DNA of 64,000 nucleotides from Roseovarius sp. S88. Lineage in GTDB: Bacteria; Pseudomonadota; Alphaproteobacteria; Rhodobacterales; Rhodobacteraceae. Shown here piece by piece: positions 1 to 8,110 of this stretch. A program made the translations under genes and the position numbers. How positions within the stretch are numbered: the stretch's first letter is position 1; every line of letters starts with the position of its first letter. The notes beneath the pieces were generated by a model. That model made no database searches. It saw only the letters and a program-made list of their open reading frames with translations, and was not told the origin of the DNA. The stretch spans positions 723,501-787,500 of the forward strand of contig NZ_CP146069.1 of assembly GCF_037023735.1 (NCBI RefSeq), in the 5' to 3' direction.

Positions 1-2
1 AC

Positions 3-1421
3 AATGTCTGGGTGGCTGCCGGGTTCAACTCGATTGGCATTCAATCTGCGGGCGGCGCTGGCATGGCGCTGTCGCAATGGATGGATGCAGGTGAAAAGCC
101 CTTTGATCTGGGCGATGTCGACATCAGCCGCATGCAGCCCTTCCAGGGCAACAAACACTACCTTTTTGAGCGCTCAAAAGAGACCTTGGGCCTGCTCTAT
201 GCCGACCACTTCCCCTACCGCCAGAAAGCCACCGCGCGTGGTGTGCGGCGCACACCGTTTCATCATCACCTGCTCGAACGTGGTGCTGTCATGGGCGAGT
301 TGGCAGGGTGGGAGCGTGCCAACTGGTTTGCGCGGGAAAATCAGGACGCGGAATACCAATACAGCTGGAGCCGCCAAAACTTCTTCGACAATGTGCGCGA
401 GGAACACATGGCCGTGCGCCAGAATGTGGGCCTCTATGACATGTCCTCTTTCGGCAAAATTCGCGTCGAAGGCCCCGATGCCGAGGCGTTCATGAACTAT
501 GTCGGCGGCGGTGACTATTCGGTAGCGAATGGTAAAATCGTCTACACCCAATTCCTCAACAACACCGGCGGGATCGAAGCGGATGTCACGGTCACACGCC
601 TGAGCGAAACCGCCTATCTGGTTGTTACACCGGCCGCGACCCGTCTGGCTGATCAAACCTGGATGATGCGCCACAAGGGTGACTTCAACGTGGTGATCAC
701 AGATGTGACAGCTGGCGAAGGCGTGCTGGCTGTCATGGGGCCGCGCTCGCGTGACTTGCTCAAATCTGTGTCTTCGGGTGATTTCTCAAACGAGGTTAAT
801 CCATTTGGGACGGCTCAAGAGGTCGAGATTGGCATGGGCCTCGCCCGTGTGCACCGAGTCACCTATGTGGGTGAGCTTGGCTGGGAAATCTATGTTTCCG
901 CCGATATGTGCGGACATGTCTTTGAAACGATTGCCGAAGCCGGACATGATTTCGGCATGCGCTTGTGTGGCATGCATATGATGGACAGCTGCCGCATCGA
1001 GAAAGGCTTCCGGCATTTTGGTCACGATATCACGTGTGAGGATCACGTACTCGAGGCCGGGCTTGGCTTTGCGGTGAAAACTGCGAAACTGGATTTCATT
1101 GGGCGCGACGCGGTTCTGAAGAAGAAGGAAACCGGCCTGGAAAACCGCCTTGTTCAGTTCAAACTCACCGATCCGGGACCGCTCCTCTATCACAACGAAC
1201 CAATTGTACGCGATGGCGAGATTGTGGGATATCTCAGCTCCGGCAATTACGGCCACCACCTCGGTGGGGCCATGGGCCTGGGCTATGTCCCGTGCAAAGG
1301 CGAAACGGCGGATCAGGTGCTGGGGTCGTCGTATGAAATCGACGTGGCAGGCACACGGGTCAAAGCCGAAGCGTCCTTGCGTCCGATGTATGACCCAAAA
1401 TCCGAGCGCGTGAAGACCTGA
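3..1421 (+). CDS. GcvT-family FAD-dependent demethylating oxidoreductase, C-terminal part (5' truncated by window)
   Basis: The reading frame is open from the first bases of the window, so the N-terminal FAD-binding (DAO) domain lies outside it. The visible ~472 residues begin with the end of the FAD domain (VAAGFNSIGIQSAGGAG), then a linker of the FAO_M type, a GcvT folate-binding domain from about residue 125 and a GcvT C-terminal barrel over the last ~100 residues. This order is that of dimethylglycine dehydrogenase and sarcosine dehydrogenase relatives, which oxidise N-methyl groups and pass one-carbon units to tetrahydrofolate in the cytoplasm. The exact substrate cannot be read from the sequence. 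DmdA (DMSP demethylase) is a shorter GcvT protein without the FAD part, so it is unlikely. A short conserved element follows the stop codon. Confidence 0.85.
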   Translation, partial: NVWVAAGFNSIGIQSAGGAGMALSQWMDAGEKPFDLGDVDISRMQPFQGNKHYLFERSKETLGLLYADHFPYRQKATARGVRRTPFHHHLLERGAVMGELAGWERANWFARENQDAEYQYSWSRQNFFDNVREEHMAVRQNVGLYDMSSFGKIRVEGPDAEAFMNYVGGGDYSVANGKIVYTQFLNNTGGIEADVTVTRLSETAYLVVTPAATRLADQTWMMRHKGDFNVVITDVTAGEGVLAVMGPRSRDLLKSVSSGDFSNEVNPFGTAQEVEIGMGLARVHRVTYVGELGWEIYVSADMCGHVFETIAEAGHDFGMRLCGMHMMDSCRIEKGFRHFGHDITCEDHVLEAGLGFAVKTAKLDFIGRDAVLKKKETGLENRLVQFKLTDPGPLLYHNEPIVRDGEIVGYLSSGNYGHHLGGAMGLGYVPCKGETADQVLGSSYEIDVAGTRVKAEASLRPMYDPKSERVKT

Positions 1422-1431
1422 GCCGTTGAGC

Positions 1432-1458
1432 ATAGGTATTTGAAACAAGAAAGAAGCC
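1432..1458 (+). repeat. Recurrent 3'-flanking element, copy 1
   Basis: An AGGTATTTGAAACAAGAAAG-type sequence begins 11 nt after the stop codon of the GcvT-family gene. Related copies at 8034-8060, 23491-23515, 23527-23551 (inverted) and 55681-55707 share the pattern GGTATTT, a short variable spacer, CAAGAAAGAAG, each in the orientation of the gene that has just ended. Confidence 0.5.
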
Positions 1459-1496
1459 GGGGTGCGTTTTGCACTCTGATCGTGTAGCCCGGCGTC

Positions 1497-2141
1497 ATGA
1501 CAGACTATGCGCCGCCGGACACACCGCTTGATGTACTGCACGAGGATCACGAGCTTCTTGTGGTCAACAAACCTGCGGGTTTGTTGTCGGTACCGGGCAA
1601 GGGGCCCGAGCTGTCTGATTGTCTGCTGGCCCGCGTTCAGGAGGCCTTTCCAATGGCGCTTTTGGTGCATCGGCTGGATCGCGATACATCCGGCGTGATG
1701 GTGTTCGGCCAAACCCCGCATGCCCAGCGTCACCTTGGTCTGCAGTTTGAGAAAAGGCAGGTGAAAAAGACATATGTGGCCCGCGTTTGGGGCCGTTTGG
1801 AGCCCAAGACCGGAACCGTGGACTTGCCGCTCATTGTGGATTGGCCGAACCGGCCAAAGCAGATGGTGTGTCACAAGACAGGCAAACCCGCGATAACTGA
1901 TTGGCGCGTGCAACGCTATGGGCAGGATGAGACGCGGGTCAGGCTCATGCCCCAAACCGGACGCAGCCATCAGCTTCGGGTGCATATGCTGTCGCTTGGG
2001 CATCCGATCCTGGGGGATCCACTCTATGCCGAAGGTTCTGCACAAACGTTTGAGCGCATGATGCTGCATTCAGAGGAACTGCGTTTGCGTCATCCCGAGG
2101 GCGGCTTGGGCATGCGGTTTCGCGCGCCTGCACCGTTCTAA
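1497..2141 (+). CDS. RluA-family RNA pseudouridine synthase
   Basis: A 214-residue enzyme of the RluA family, which isomerises uridine to pseudouridine in rRNA and/or tRNA. It has NKPAG near residues 24-28 and the catalytic motif HRLDRDTSG at 59-67, with Asp61 the expected nucleophile. The later QTGRSHQLRVH and GDPLY motifs are also typical. There is no N-terminal S4 domain, and the compact size resembles RluA itself (23S U746 / tRNA U32) more than RluC or RluD. The exact target is inference. The stop codon overlaps by 4 nt, tail to tail, with the convergent kinase-like gene. Confidence 0.88.
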   Translation: MTDYAPPDTPLDVLHEDHELLVVNKPAGLLSVPGKGPELSDCLLARVQEAFPMALLVHRLDRDTSGVMVFGQTPHAQRHLGLQFEKRQVKKTYVARVWGRLEPKTGTVDLPLIVDWPNRPKQMVCHKTGKPAITDWRVQRYGQDETRVRLMPQTGRSHQLRVHMLSLGHPILGDPLYAEGSAQTFERMMLHSEELRLRHPEGGLGMRFRAPAPF

Positions 2142-3238
2142 GAGCTGCGCAGAACCCGGTCCGTGAGATTGAGCCGCTCAGCGATGATGGGTGTGAGGGT
2201 CGCGCAAAGCTCAGGCTCTGAATTCAAAATGATCTCAAGCTCATCCAGCCGATTGGTGGCGATCAACTGCAACATATCAAGACGTGGCGATCCATCCGCG
2301 TGGCGCGGCAGCGATGCAACCGTCTGGATCAGCTCAGGTTTGGGCGCAGGCGCGTGTTTTGCAATGGCCTCAGGCGTTTGTGTGGTCTCGACAAAGGCAT
2401 AAAGGCCAACACCTTTCGCGGGTAACGCAAAGGTGCAGAGCGCCACATCGCTGATCTCGGGCTGGGCCAGAAGCGCTTGACGCAAGGCAGGGCCATCCCG
2501 CTCAGCCCGATCCTCTGTGCCTTCGCCATCCGACCAGTTCATCACGCTCCGGGTGATGAAATTATACAGCCGCTTGCCCGTCGCCATCCAAATCCTTGAA
2601 GGCAGAGATTTCTGCGCCAGCATCCGACGCTCAGACGGTGTCAGCAGGTTGGGCGCATAGGCGAGTTTCTGTTTGAGCAAGTGCCGCAAATCTTCGCGCG
2701 CCTTGATCCGAAAAAGCTTGCCGCGATGGGCGTGAACTGAGGCCAGTTGAAAGTCAATCACTGCCGCGCGCCCATCGGGTGTCATCAGCCAATTCTGCGG
2801 CTTGGCAATGTCGTTATGCGTCACTCCGGCGCGGCGCATCTCCCGCAACAGCCGCCTGGCGTCGCGATACCACGCCGGGTCACTTGGTTTGGCCAATTGC
2901 AAAGGCGTGCCTTGCGTCCAGCTTCGCAAAAGACCAACCTTGTCGGCGCGCACCAGAACAGGACATCCTTCAATGCTCTGAACGGCCTTCAAGCCACGGA
3001 TTTCCTTGCGCGCCAGCCACCACGCCAAGGGCCGCGCGTAGATCGGAACACCGTCCAGTTTGCGCAGCACCACGGGAAACTCAGGATATCCTTCCAGCTT
3101 GCCCGAAATGGTTTCGGAAAAGACATCGCGCTTGTGCACCGTCTCAGGAAGGAACCGGGCTTTGGTCATATCCGGGGTGATCTTCATAAAACGCTGTTTA
3201 GAGGTATTGAGGCGATTGCGAAAGGTGGTGCGCCGCAC
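2138..3238 (-). CDS. Kinase-like protein fused to an AMP-binding-enzyme C-terminal-like domain
   Basis: A 366-residue protein with two visible parts. Residues about 55-210 look like a small RIO/LPS-kinase-type fold: the catalytic-loop motif HNDIAKPQN (141-149) and the metal-binding DFQ (162-164) stand in for HxDxxxxN and DFG. Residues about 250-345 resemble the C-terminal subdomain of acyl-CoA synthetases: an ALRQALLAQPEISDVAL segment, then a SLPRHADGSPRLDML segment, which matches the usual LPKTxSGKxxRxxLR core. There is no adenylate-forming N-terminal domain. The start is GTG, 3 nt after the GT11 stop, so it is the last gene of the glycosyltransferase run; an ATG at 3187 is an alternative. 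Phosphorylation of an LPS or glycan sugar is inferred from context only. Confidence 0.6.
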   Translation of the reverse strand: MRRTTFRNRLNTSKQRFMKITPDMTKARFLPETVHKRDVFSETISGKLEGYPEFPVVLRKLDGVPIYARPLAWWLARKEIRGLKAVQSIEGCPVLVRADKVGLLRSWTQGTPLQLAKPSDPAWYRDARRLLREMRRAGVTHNDIAKPQNWLMTPDGRAAVIDFQLASVHAHRGKLFRIKAREDLRHLLKQKLAYAPNLLTPSERRMLAQKSLPSRIWMATGKRLYNFITRSVMNWSDGEGTEDRAERDGPALRQALLAQPEISDVALCTFALPAKGVGLYAFVETTQTPEAIAKHAPAPKPELIQTVASLPRHADGSPRLDMLQLIATNRLDELEIILNSEPELCATLTPIIAERLNLTDRVLRSS

Positions 3239-3241
3239 GCA

Positions 3242-4099
3242 TCAGAGCCGTGTCCACCCATCCGGGATGAGATCCGGGTTGGATAGTTTGGGATCGTTAA
3301 ACCAGTTTTTTGGCGCGACGACGATCTTGTCAGGGTTCGGGTTCAACCACGCGCCCCACCATGAAAAGGTCGAGTTGGCGATGACATTATGCGCGCAAAG
3401 CGATTGCAGATGCATGTCAAAGTGACCGGTTTTTTCATCGTTGATGTCCACCACCACGGTCTCTTGCCCCAGGTCCAGATTGTCGCGCGCCCAGCCGGGA
3501 TCATTGGAAAACACGAAACAGGTAAGGTCTGCATCCAACCTGCTGTGCAGTGTTGACACAGCCGTGCGATAATACTCCGGTGTGCAGGACGCAAAGCTGC
3601 CCGAGGCAAGATAGTCACCCCGCCGCACATGGACGGCCACAGACACGTTTGCATCAGAAATCCTCGCGGCCATATCCGCATTCGATTGGTCAAGCTCGGT
3701 GGTGAAAACCAAATCCCTGCGCAATTGCGCAATATCCGACCCAAAATAGTTTTGCGATTGCCAATAACCGTGAAGGTAAATGTTTGGCCTCTGTGAGAAG
3801 AATCCTGAGTTGAAACCCAAACCGCGTTCGCGCACGAACCGAGGATTTTGACCAAAGGCACGCCAAAGATTGTAACGCAGCAGGCCATCGGACTTGGCGG
3901 GTGGAAGATCCGTTGCAATTTCAAACCGCGTGTTCCTAAAATGCGCAAAACAGTCGCCGCGATCCACGTTTCCTTCGCTGTAGCGCATATCCAGTTCCAG
4001 GGCACATCCCAATTTGTCCGCCAGGGCGCGTCCCGCCGCATATTGGAACAACCGATTGCCAGCGCCACCAAAAAGCCTCGAAACGATACGATCAGCCAT
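3242..4099 (-). CDS. Glycosyltransferase family 11, alpha-1,2-fucosyltransferase-like
   Basis: A 285-residue GT11 enzyme. Family motifs are clear: GGAGNRLFQYAAG (11-23), HGYWQSQNYF (110-119), the donor-binding HVRRGDY (157-163), and NSTFSWWGAWL near 243-253. GT11 members move L-fucose from GDP-fucose to the 2-OH of galactose (some act with other sugars) at the cytoplasmic face of the inner membrane during O-antigen or exopolysaccharide assembly. No GDP-fucose synthesis genes are in the window. It overlaps the upstream GT2 gene by 8 nt, which indicates translational coupling. The donor sugar is inferred from the family and is not proven. Confidence 0.85.
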   Translation of the reverse strand: MADRIVSRLFGGAGNRLFQYAAGRALADKLGCALELDMRYSEGNVDRGDCFAHFRNTRFEIATDLPPAKSDGLLRYNLWRAFGQNPRFVRERGLGFNSGFFSQRPNIYLHGYWQSQNYFGSDIAQLRRDLVFTTELDQSNADMAARISDANVSVAVHVRRGDYLASGSFASCTPEYYRTAVSTLHSRLDADLTCFVFSNDPGWARDNLDLGQETVVVDINDEKTGHFDMHLQSLCAHNVIANSTFSWWGAWLNPNPDKIVVAPKNWFNDPKLSNPDLIPDGWTRL

Positions 4100-4967
4100 T
4101 TGGGCCTCTTGCGATATTGCTCAGTTCATCTATCAATGCGGCCCAGGTTCCACGCAGATAGGCAAACCGTCGCGCCCTGTGCAGCGGCGAAAACACCACG
4201 GTCGGTGAGGCCGCTCGCATGATCGCGCGCGCCAGTGCACGCAGTACCGCGAAAGGCAGCTTGTGTTTGCGCATGGTATAAAGCCGCGAATACCCGGTAT
4301 GCCAGGCTTTGAACGCCTCGCCTGCAAGACGCGGGCCAGACGACGCCGCGCCTCCGACATGGTTGACCCGTGCTGCGTGCGAGACCATGAGCCGACCGCC
4401 TGCAAGACGCAATCGCGCGCCCAGATCATCGTCTTCGAAAAACAGAAAAATGTTGGGGTCAAATCCTTTGACCTCGCGAAACGCATCGATCCGTATCATC
4501 ACAGCAGCGCCATTTAGTGTGTAAATGTCCTTATCCTGGTCGGGGATGTCACCGGAAATGTATTCGGATTTGGGGATCAGGTCACTCTTGCGCTTGATCG
4601 CCGGTTGCCCATCACGCCCAATCAGAACCGGATTGATCGCCACGGCGTCCGGATGTGTCTCAGCCGTTTCTATCAGAGCATCCATCGTGCCCTCTTCCAA
4701 AGCAGCATCCGGGTTGAGGAACAAGACAAAGGGTGTTTGAACTTCTTCCGCACCACGATTGCAGGCGCGCCCAAAACCGAGGTTTTCCGCGTTTTCAATC
4801 AACTGCGCGCCATGATTTCTAGCCACAAGGCGGGTTGCGGCAATATCTGAAGAGCCATTGTCAACCACGATCACCGGAACTTTCTCCGGGCACGACGCCA
4901 GCATGTTTTCCAAAACGTCAGAGCTGTTGAAGCTGACGGTGACGATGCTGATCCGGTCATGGGTCAT
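4092..4967 (-). CDS. Glycosyltransferase family 2
   Basis: A 291-residue inverting GT-A enzyme. It starts with SIVTVSFNS, has VDNGSSD at 35-41 for nucleotide-sugar binding and NPDA at 85-88 in the position of the metal-binding DXD, and FFEDDDLGARLR near 175-186 as the catalytic-base region. This pattern is closest to rhamnosyltransferase-like (WbbL-type) GT2 proteins, but donor and acceptor cannot be assigned. It lies in the minus-strand glycosyltransferase run: its ATG overlaps the GT25 stop by 4 nt, and its 3' end overlaps the GT11 start. Confidence 0.85.
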   Translation of the reverse strand: MTHDRISIVTVSFNSSDVLENMLASCPEKVPVIVVDNGSSDIAATRLVARNHGAQLIENAENLGFGRACNRGAEEVQTPFVLFLNPDAALEEGTMDALIETAETHPDAVAINPVLIGRDGQPAIKRKSDLIPKSEYISGDIPDQDKDIYTLNGAAVMIRIDAFREVKGFDPNIFLFFEDDDLGARLRLAGGRLMVSHAARVNHVGGAASSGPRLAGEAFKAWHTGYSRLYTMRKHKLPFAVLRALARAIMRAASPTVVFSPLHRARRFAYLRGTWAALIDELSNIARGPNG

Positions 4968-5731
4968 GGCGTGTCGACACCGCTTGGCGCAGAGCTGCTT
5001 TGCGAAAATTTTGCAACTGCACGACGATACGAAAAACGCGCGATTTCCCGGTGCAGTCTCTCCCCCAATGACTTGCGGCTGTTTTGGATGGTTGAGCCAT
5101 CAAGCTGTTCTGAAATTGTGCGGATGCCCGATGGATATATGACCCCGGGCCGGAATCCAGTATACCAATGGCTTTGCACGAATGTATCGACCGGTCTGTC
5201 AAAGGTTCTGGATGCACCAAGAAGACGCTCTGCCGCGGCGCGACTGATCAATTGTGCCGACGCGCGAACGGGCGTCACATTGGGCAGTGTGAGTGAACAG
5301 CTGCCGATCTGGTCGATCAGCTGTGACGAGCCCTTTGCAGGACGGTTCTGAAGCTGAACATATCCCAGACGGGATACATGTAGCTGCGCAAGCTTTTGGG
5401 CATGGGCAAAGATATCGACCTCGACAGACACGTCATCTTCCAAAACAAGCCCCGCAGCCAGATCACGGCGCACAATCTCAGCCCAGATTTGCCTGTGTGA
5501 CAGGAAACAACCAATCTCCCCGGTTTTTAGAGCGAAAGGATAGGGTGGCTCAAAGATGTCTGCCTCGAGCGCGTCGTCCACATCCGCATGTGACAACGCG
5601 CTGCCATCCACAGCGGGCCAGATTTCTCCTTCAATCCCGCAGGTGTCCTTCGCATCCTGCAGCAGCCGCTGCGCATTCTCCCGCCGCGCCGTGGCACGGA
5701 CAAGATGCAGCACAAAGGCGTGGGTGGTCAT
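4964..5731 (-). CDS. Glycosyltransferase family 25 (LPS-type)
   Basis: A 255-residue member of the GT25 family, which includes LPS beta-galactosyltransferases. The N-terminus reads AFVLHLVRATARRENAQRL, the usual opening where the donor site lies. The signature EIGCFLSHRQIWAEI falls near residues 70-84 and the acidic LVLEDDVSVE near 95-104. Such enzymes add galactose or related sugars to LPS or lipooligosaccharide at the inner membrane. The stop of the upstream aldehyde dehydrogenase lies only 4 nt before its start, so the two are probably co-transcribed. The sugar specificity is unknown. Confidence 0.82.
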   Translation of the reverse strand: MTTHAFVLHLVRATARRENAQRLLQDAKDTCGIEGEIWPAVDGSALSHADVDDALEADIFEPPYPFALKTGEIGCFLSHRQIWAEIVRRDLAAGLVLEDDVSVEVDIFAHAQKLAQLHVSRLGYVQLQNRPAKGSSQLIDQIGSCSLTLPNVTPVRASAQLISRAAAERLLGASRTFDRPVDTFVQSHWYTGFRPGVIYPSGIRTISEQLDGSTIQNSRKSLGERLHREIARFSYRRAVAKFSQSSSAPSGVDTP

Positions 5732-5735
5732 GAGA

Positions 5736-7178
5736 TCACGCGCCCTCGGTCCAGCCGGAGACAGCCTTGACCTCTAGAAAATCTTCCAGCCCCCATTTGC
5801 CGCCTTCGCGCCCATTACCCGATTGCTTCATGCCGCCAAAGGGCGAACCAAGACCACGGCCCTGACCGTTCATCTCAACCATGCCAGAGCGCAATGCACG
5901 CGCAGCTCGATTGGCACGAGCCGGATCCGTGGTCTGCACGTAGTTGGTCAGCCCATAGGGCGTGTCATTGGCAAGCTGCAAGCCTTCTTCTTCGGTCTCA
6001 AAGGGAATGATCGACAGGACAGGTCCAAAGATCTCTTCGCGCGCGATGGTCATGTCGTTGGTCACATCCGCAAACACGGTGGGTTTGACAAAGAATCCAC
6101 GGTTTAGCCCATCAGGCCGGCCAGTGCCCCCGGCAACCAGACGCGCGCCTTCGTCGATGCCTTTCTGTATGAGGTCCTGAATCTTGTTGAACTGCACCTC
6201 ATTGACCACCGGTCCGATATGGCGACCTTCTTCAGAGGCCGGACCAACAGTGACCTTAGCCGCCAAGTCGGCTGCAGTTTCGACAGCTTCGTCATAAACA
6301 TCGCGCTGCACCAGCATGCGTGTGGGAGCGTTGCACGACTGACCTGTGTTGTTCATGCAATGCAGAACACCGCGTTTGACGGCCTTTTCGTCCGCATCTG
6401 CGAAGATCAAGTTTGCTCCTTTGCCGCCCAATTCAAGGCTGACCCTCTTAAGCGTGTCAGCGGCGTTTTTGGAAATCAACTTGCCCGCACGGCTGGATCC
6501 GGTGAAAGAGACCATGTCCACATCCGGATGCCCGGTCAGCGCCGTGCCCGCGCCTGCTCCGTCGCCATTGATGAGGTTGAACACACCGGGCGGCAGACCG
6601 GCCTCATCCACCATCTCGGCAAAAAGCATAGCTGAGAGCGGAGATTCTTCTGACGGTTTTAGCACCATGGTGCAGCCCGCGATAAGACCTGCAATCACCT
6701 TCAGAGAAATCTGGTTCATCGGCCAATTCCAGGGTGTGATCATTGAAACGACCCCCACAGCCTCGTGAATGATCCGGTCGTTTGGCGCGTGGTCTCCCAA
6801 AGGCTCGATCCAGTCGAACTCGCCTGCCGCCTTGATCAATGCACTCATATGCCACGTGCCCGCACCGACCTGTTGACTGCGCGCCATGTCGATGGGCGCG
6901 CCCATCTCCAGACTGATCGCCTGAGCCATCTCCTCGCCACGTGCCTCGTAAATATCGCGAAGCTTTTCGACGTAGCCCACACGCTCTGTCACCGGGGTTT
7001 GCATCCAGGACGCAAAGGCTGTCTTTGCCGCTGCTACAGCGGCATCCGTGTCGGTCTGACCGGCCATGGAAATGACCGCACAGGGTTCTTCATTCGTTGG
7101 GTTGATCACCTGATGATCCGTGCCCGAGACCGGATCCACCCACGCGCCATCAATGTAGAATTGTCTTTTCTCGATCAT
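5736..7178 (-). CDS. NAD(P)-dependent aldehyde dehydrogenase family protein
   Basis: A 480-residue ALDH-superfamily enzyme that oxidises an aldehyde to the carboxylic acid. It shows the MITPWNWPMNQ substrate/cofactor region, FTGSSRAGKLIS, the general-base motif SLELGGKGANL, and NNTGQSCNAPTRM with the catalytic Cys. The C-terminal EEIFGPVLSI and SPFGGMKQSGNGREGG motifs are intact. The ATG at 7178 is chosen because a CAGGAG Shine-Dalgarno sits just upstream and the MIEKRQFYIDGAWV opening is typical; a longer frame to 7235 adds nothing family-like. The substrate is unknown. It heads the minus-strand run leading into the glycosyltransferases, although a sugar-related role is not evident. Confidence 0.9.
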   Translation of the reverse strand: MIEKRQFYIDGAWVDPVSGTDHQVINPTNEEPCAVISMAGQTDTDAAVAAAKTAFASWMQTPVTERVGYVEKLRDIYEARGEEMAQAISLEMGAPIDMARSQQVGAGTWHMSALIKAAGEFDWIEPLGDHAPNDRIIHEAVGVVSMITPWNWPMNQISLKVIAGLIAGCTMVLKPSEESPLSAMLFAEMVDEAGLPPGVFNLINGDGAGAGTALTGHPDVDMVSFTGSSRAGKLISKNAADTLKRVSLELGGKGANLIFADADEKAVKRGVLHCMNNTGQSCNAPTRMLVQRDVYDEAVETAADLAAKVTVGPASEEGRHIGPVVNEVQFNKIQDLIQKGIDEGARLVAGGTGRPDGLNRGFFVKPTVFADVTNDMTIAREEIFGPVLSIIPFETEEEGLQLANDTPYGLTNYVQTTDPARANRAARALRSGMVEMNGQGRGLGSPFGGMKQSGNGREGGKWGLEDFLEVKAVSGWTEGA

Positions 7179-7339
7179 CTCACACTCCTGTTGTCCGGGG
7201 GACGTCGCGCCGAAGGCTGGACCATTTTTGCGCACCTAACCACTGGTGGCAAAGCTCTGCAAGTGCGCGGGTGTCAAATTGATATTCAAGGCGTATGCTG
7301 GCGCGACCGAATCCCCGACTGCCAAAGGAGAGTAAAGCC

Positions 7340-7993
7340 ATGGCTCTGCGCATCAATGACACCATCCCCAACCTCAACGTCACTACCGATCAGGGCAGTT
7401 TTGACCTGCATGACTGGATCGGCGACAGCTGGGCCATCCTGTTTTCTCACCCCAAGGATTTCACACCCGTATGCACCACCGAATTCGGTGCCGTGGCCCG
7501 GTTGACCGACGAATGGGAGAAACGTGGCACCAAGGTTATTGGCGTGAGCGTCGATGGCGTCGAAGACCACAAGAAATGGAAAGGCGACATCGAAAAAGCC
7601 GGTGGAGCACATCCCGGCTTCCCGATCATTGCCGATGACGGGTTGGAGATTTCCAAAGCCTTCGACATGCTGCCTGCCGAGGCTTATCTGCCCGATGGTC
7701 GCACCCCGGCCGACAGCGCTACGGTGCGCTCGGTCTTTATCATCGGACCCGACAAACAGCTCAAGCTGACCATGACTTACCCCATGACCGTGGGACGTAA
7801 TTTTGGCGAAGTCATGCGCGCGCTTGACGCCTTGCAGACAACGGTAAACCACGGCGTCGCAACCCCCGCTGACTGGACCGTGGGGCAGGACGTGGTGATC
7901 CCCCCCACCGTGAGCAATGAAGACGCGGCAGCGAAGTTTGGAGAGTATGACGCGGTTCTGCCGTATCTGCGTATGACCAAACTCCCCAGCTGA
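7340..7993 (+). CDS. 1-Cys peroxiredoxin (Prx6-type, AhpC/TSA family)
   Basis: A 217-residue thioredoxin-fold peroxidase that reduces hydrogen peroxide and organic hydroperoxides in the cytoplasm. The peroxidatic cysteine is in FTPVCTTEFG near residue 45, and no resolving cysteine of the 2-Cys classes is visible. The C-terminal 1-cysPrx_C region (TPADWTVGQDVVIPPTVSN) marks the Prx6 group. The ATG at 7340 has an AAGGAG ribosome site 8-9 nt upstream. It diverges from the aldehyde dehydrogenase gene across about 160 nt and is followed by a strong terminator. Confidence 0.92.
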   Translation: MALRINDTIPNLNVTTDQGSFDLHDWIGDSWAILFSHPKDFTPVCTTEFGAVARLTDEWEKRGTKVIGVSVDGVEDHKKWKGDIEKAGGAHPGFPIIADDGLEISKAFDMLPAEAYLPDGRTPADSATVRSVFIIGPDKQLKLTMTYPMTVGRNFGEVMRALDALQTTVNHGVATPADWTVGQDVVIPPTVSNEDAAAKFGEYDAVLPYLRMTKLPS

Positions 7994-8033
7994 TCAAAAC
8001 GGGTCAGGGCGAGGGGCCAGCCCCTCGCGCTCC

Positions 8034-8060
8034 CCGGGATATTTTCAGCAAAAAGAAAGG
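8034..8060 (+). repeat. Recurrent 3'-flanking element, copy 2 (diverged)
   Basis: A CGGGATATTTTCAGCAAAAAG-like sequence lies about 40 nt after the peroxiredoxin stop and runs into the terminator. It is the most diverged member of the GGTATTT/CAAGAAAGAAG set. Confidence 0.4.
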
Positions 8061-8093
8061 CCCGCACCTGAGATGGACAGGGCCTGTTTTTTT
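8058..8093 (+). terminator. Rho-independent terminator after the peroxiredoxin gene
   Basis: The arms AGGCCC (8058-8063) and GGGCCT (8080-8085) are followed by G and a run of seven T. A second GC-rich hairpin, GAGGGGC/GCCCCTC, lies just upstream at 8011-8026. Confidence 0.75.
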
Positions 8094-8110
8094 GCCTATC
8101 GCTCAATGCC

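Noticed and set aside
3..1421. Assignment of the first gene as DmdA (DMSP demethylase)
   Set aside because: An FAD-domain end precedes the GcvT part, so it is a larger oxidoreductase of the dimethylglycine dehydrogenase type.
786..2069. 427-codon minus-strand open frame
   Set aside because: It is antisense to the GcvT-type gene and the pseudouridine synthase, both with strong family motifs, and has no recognisable content.
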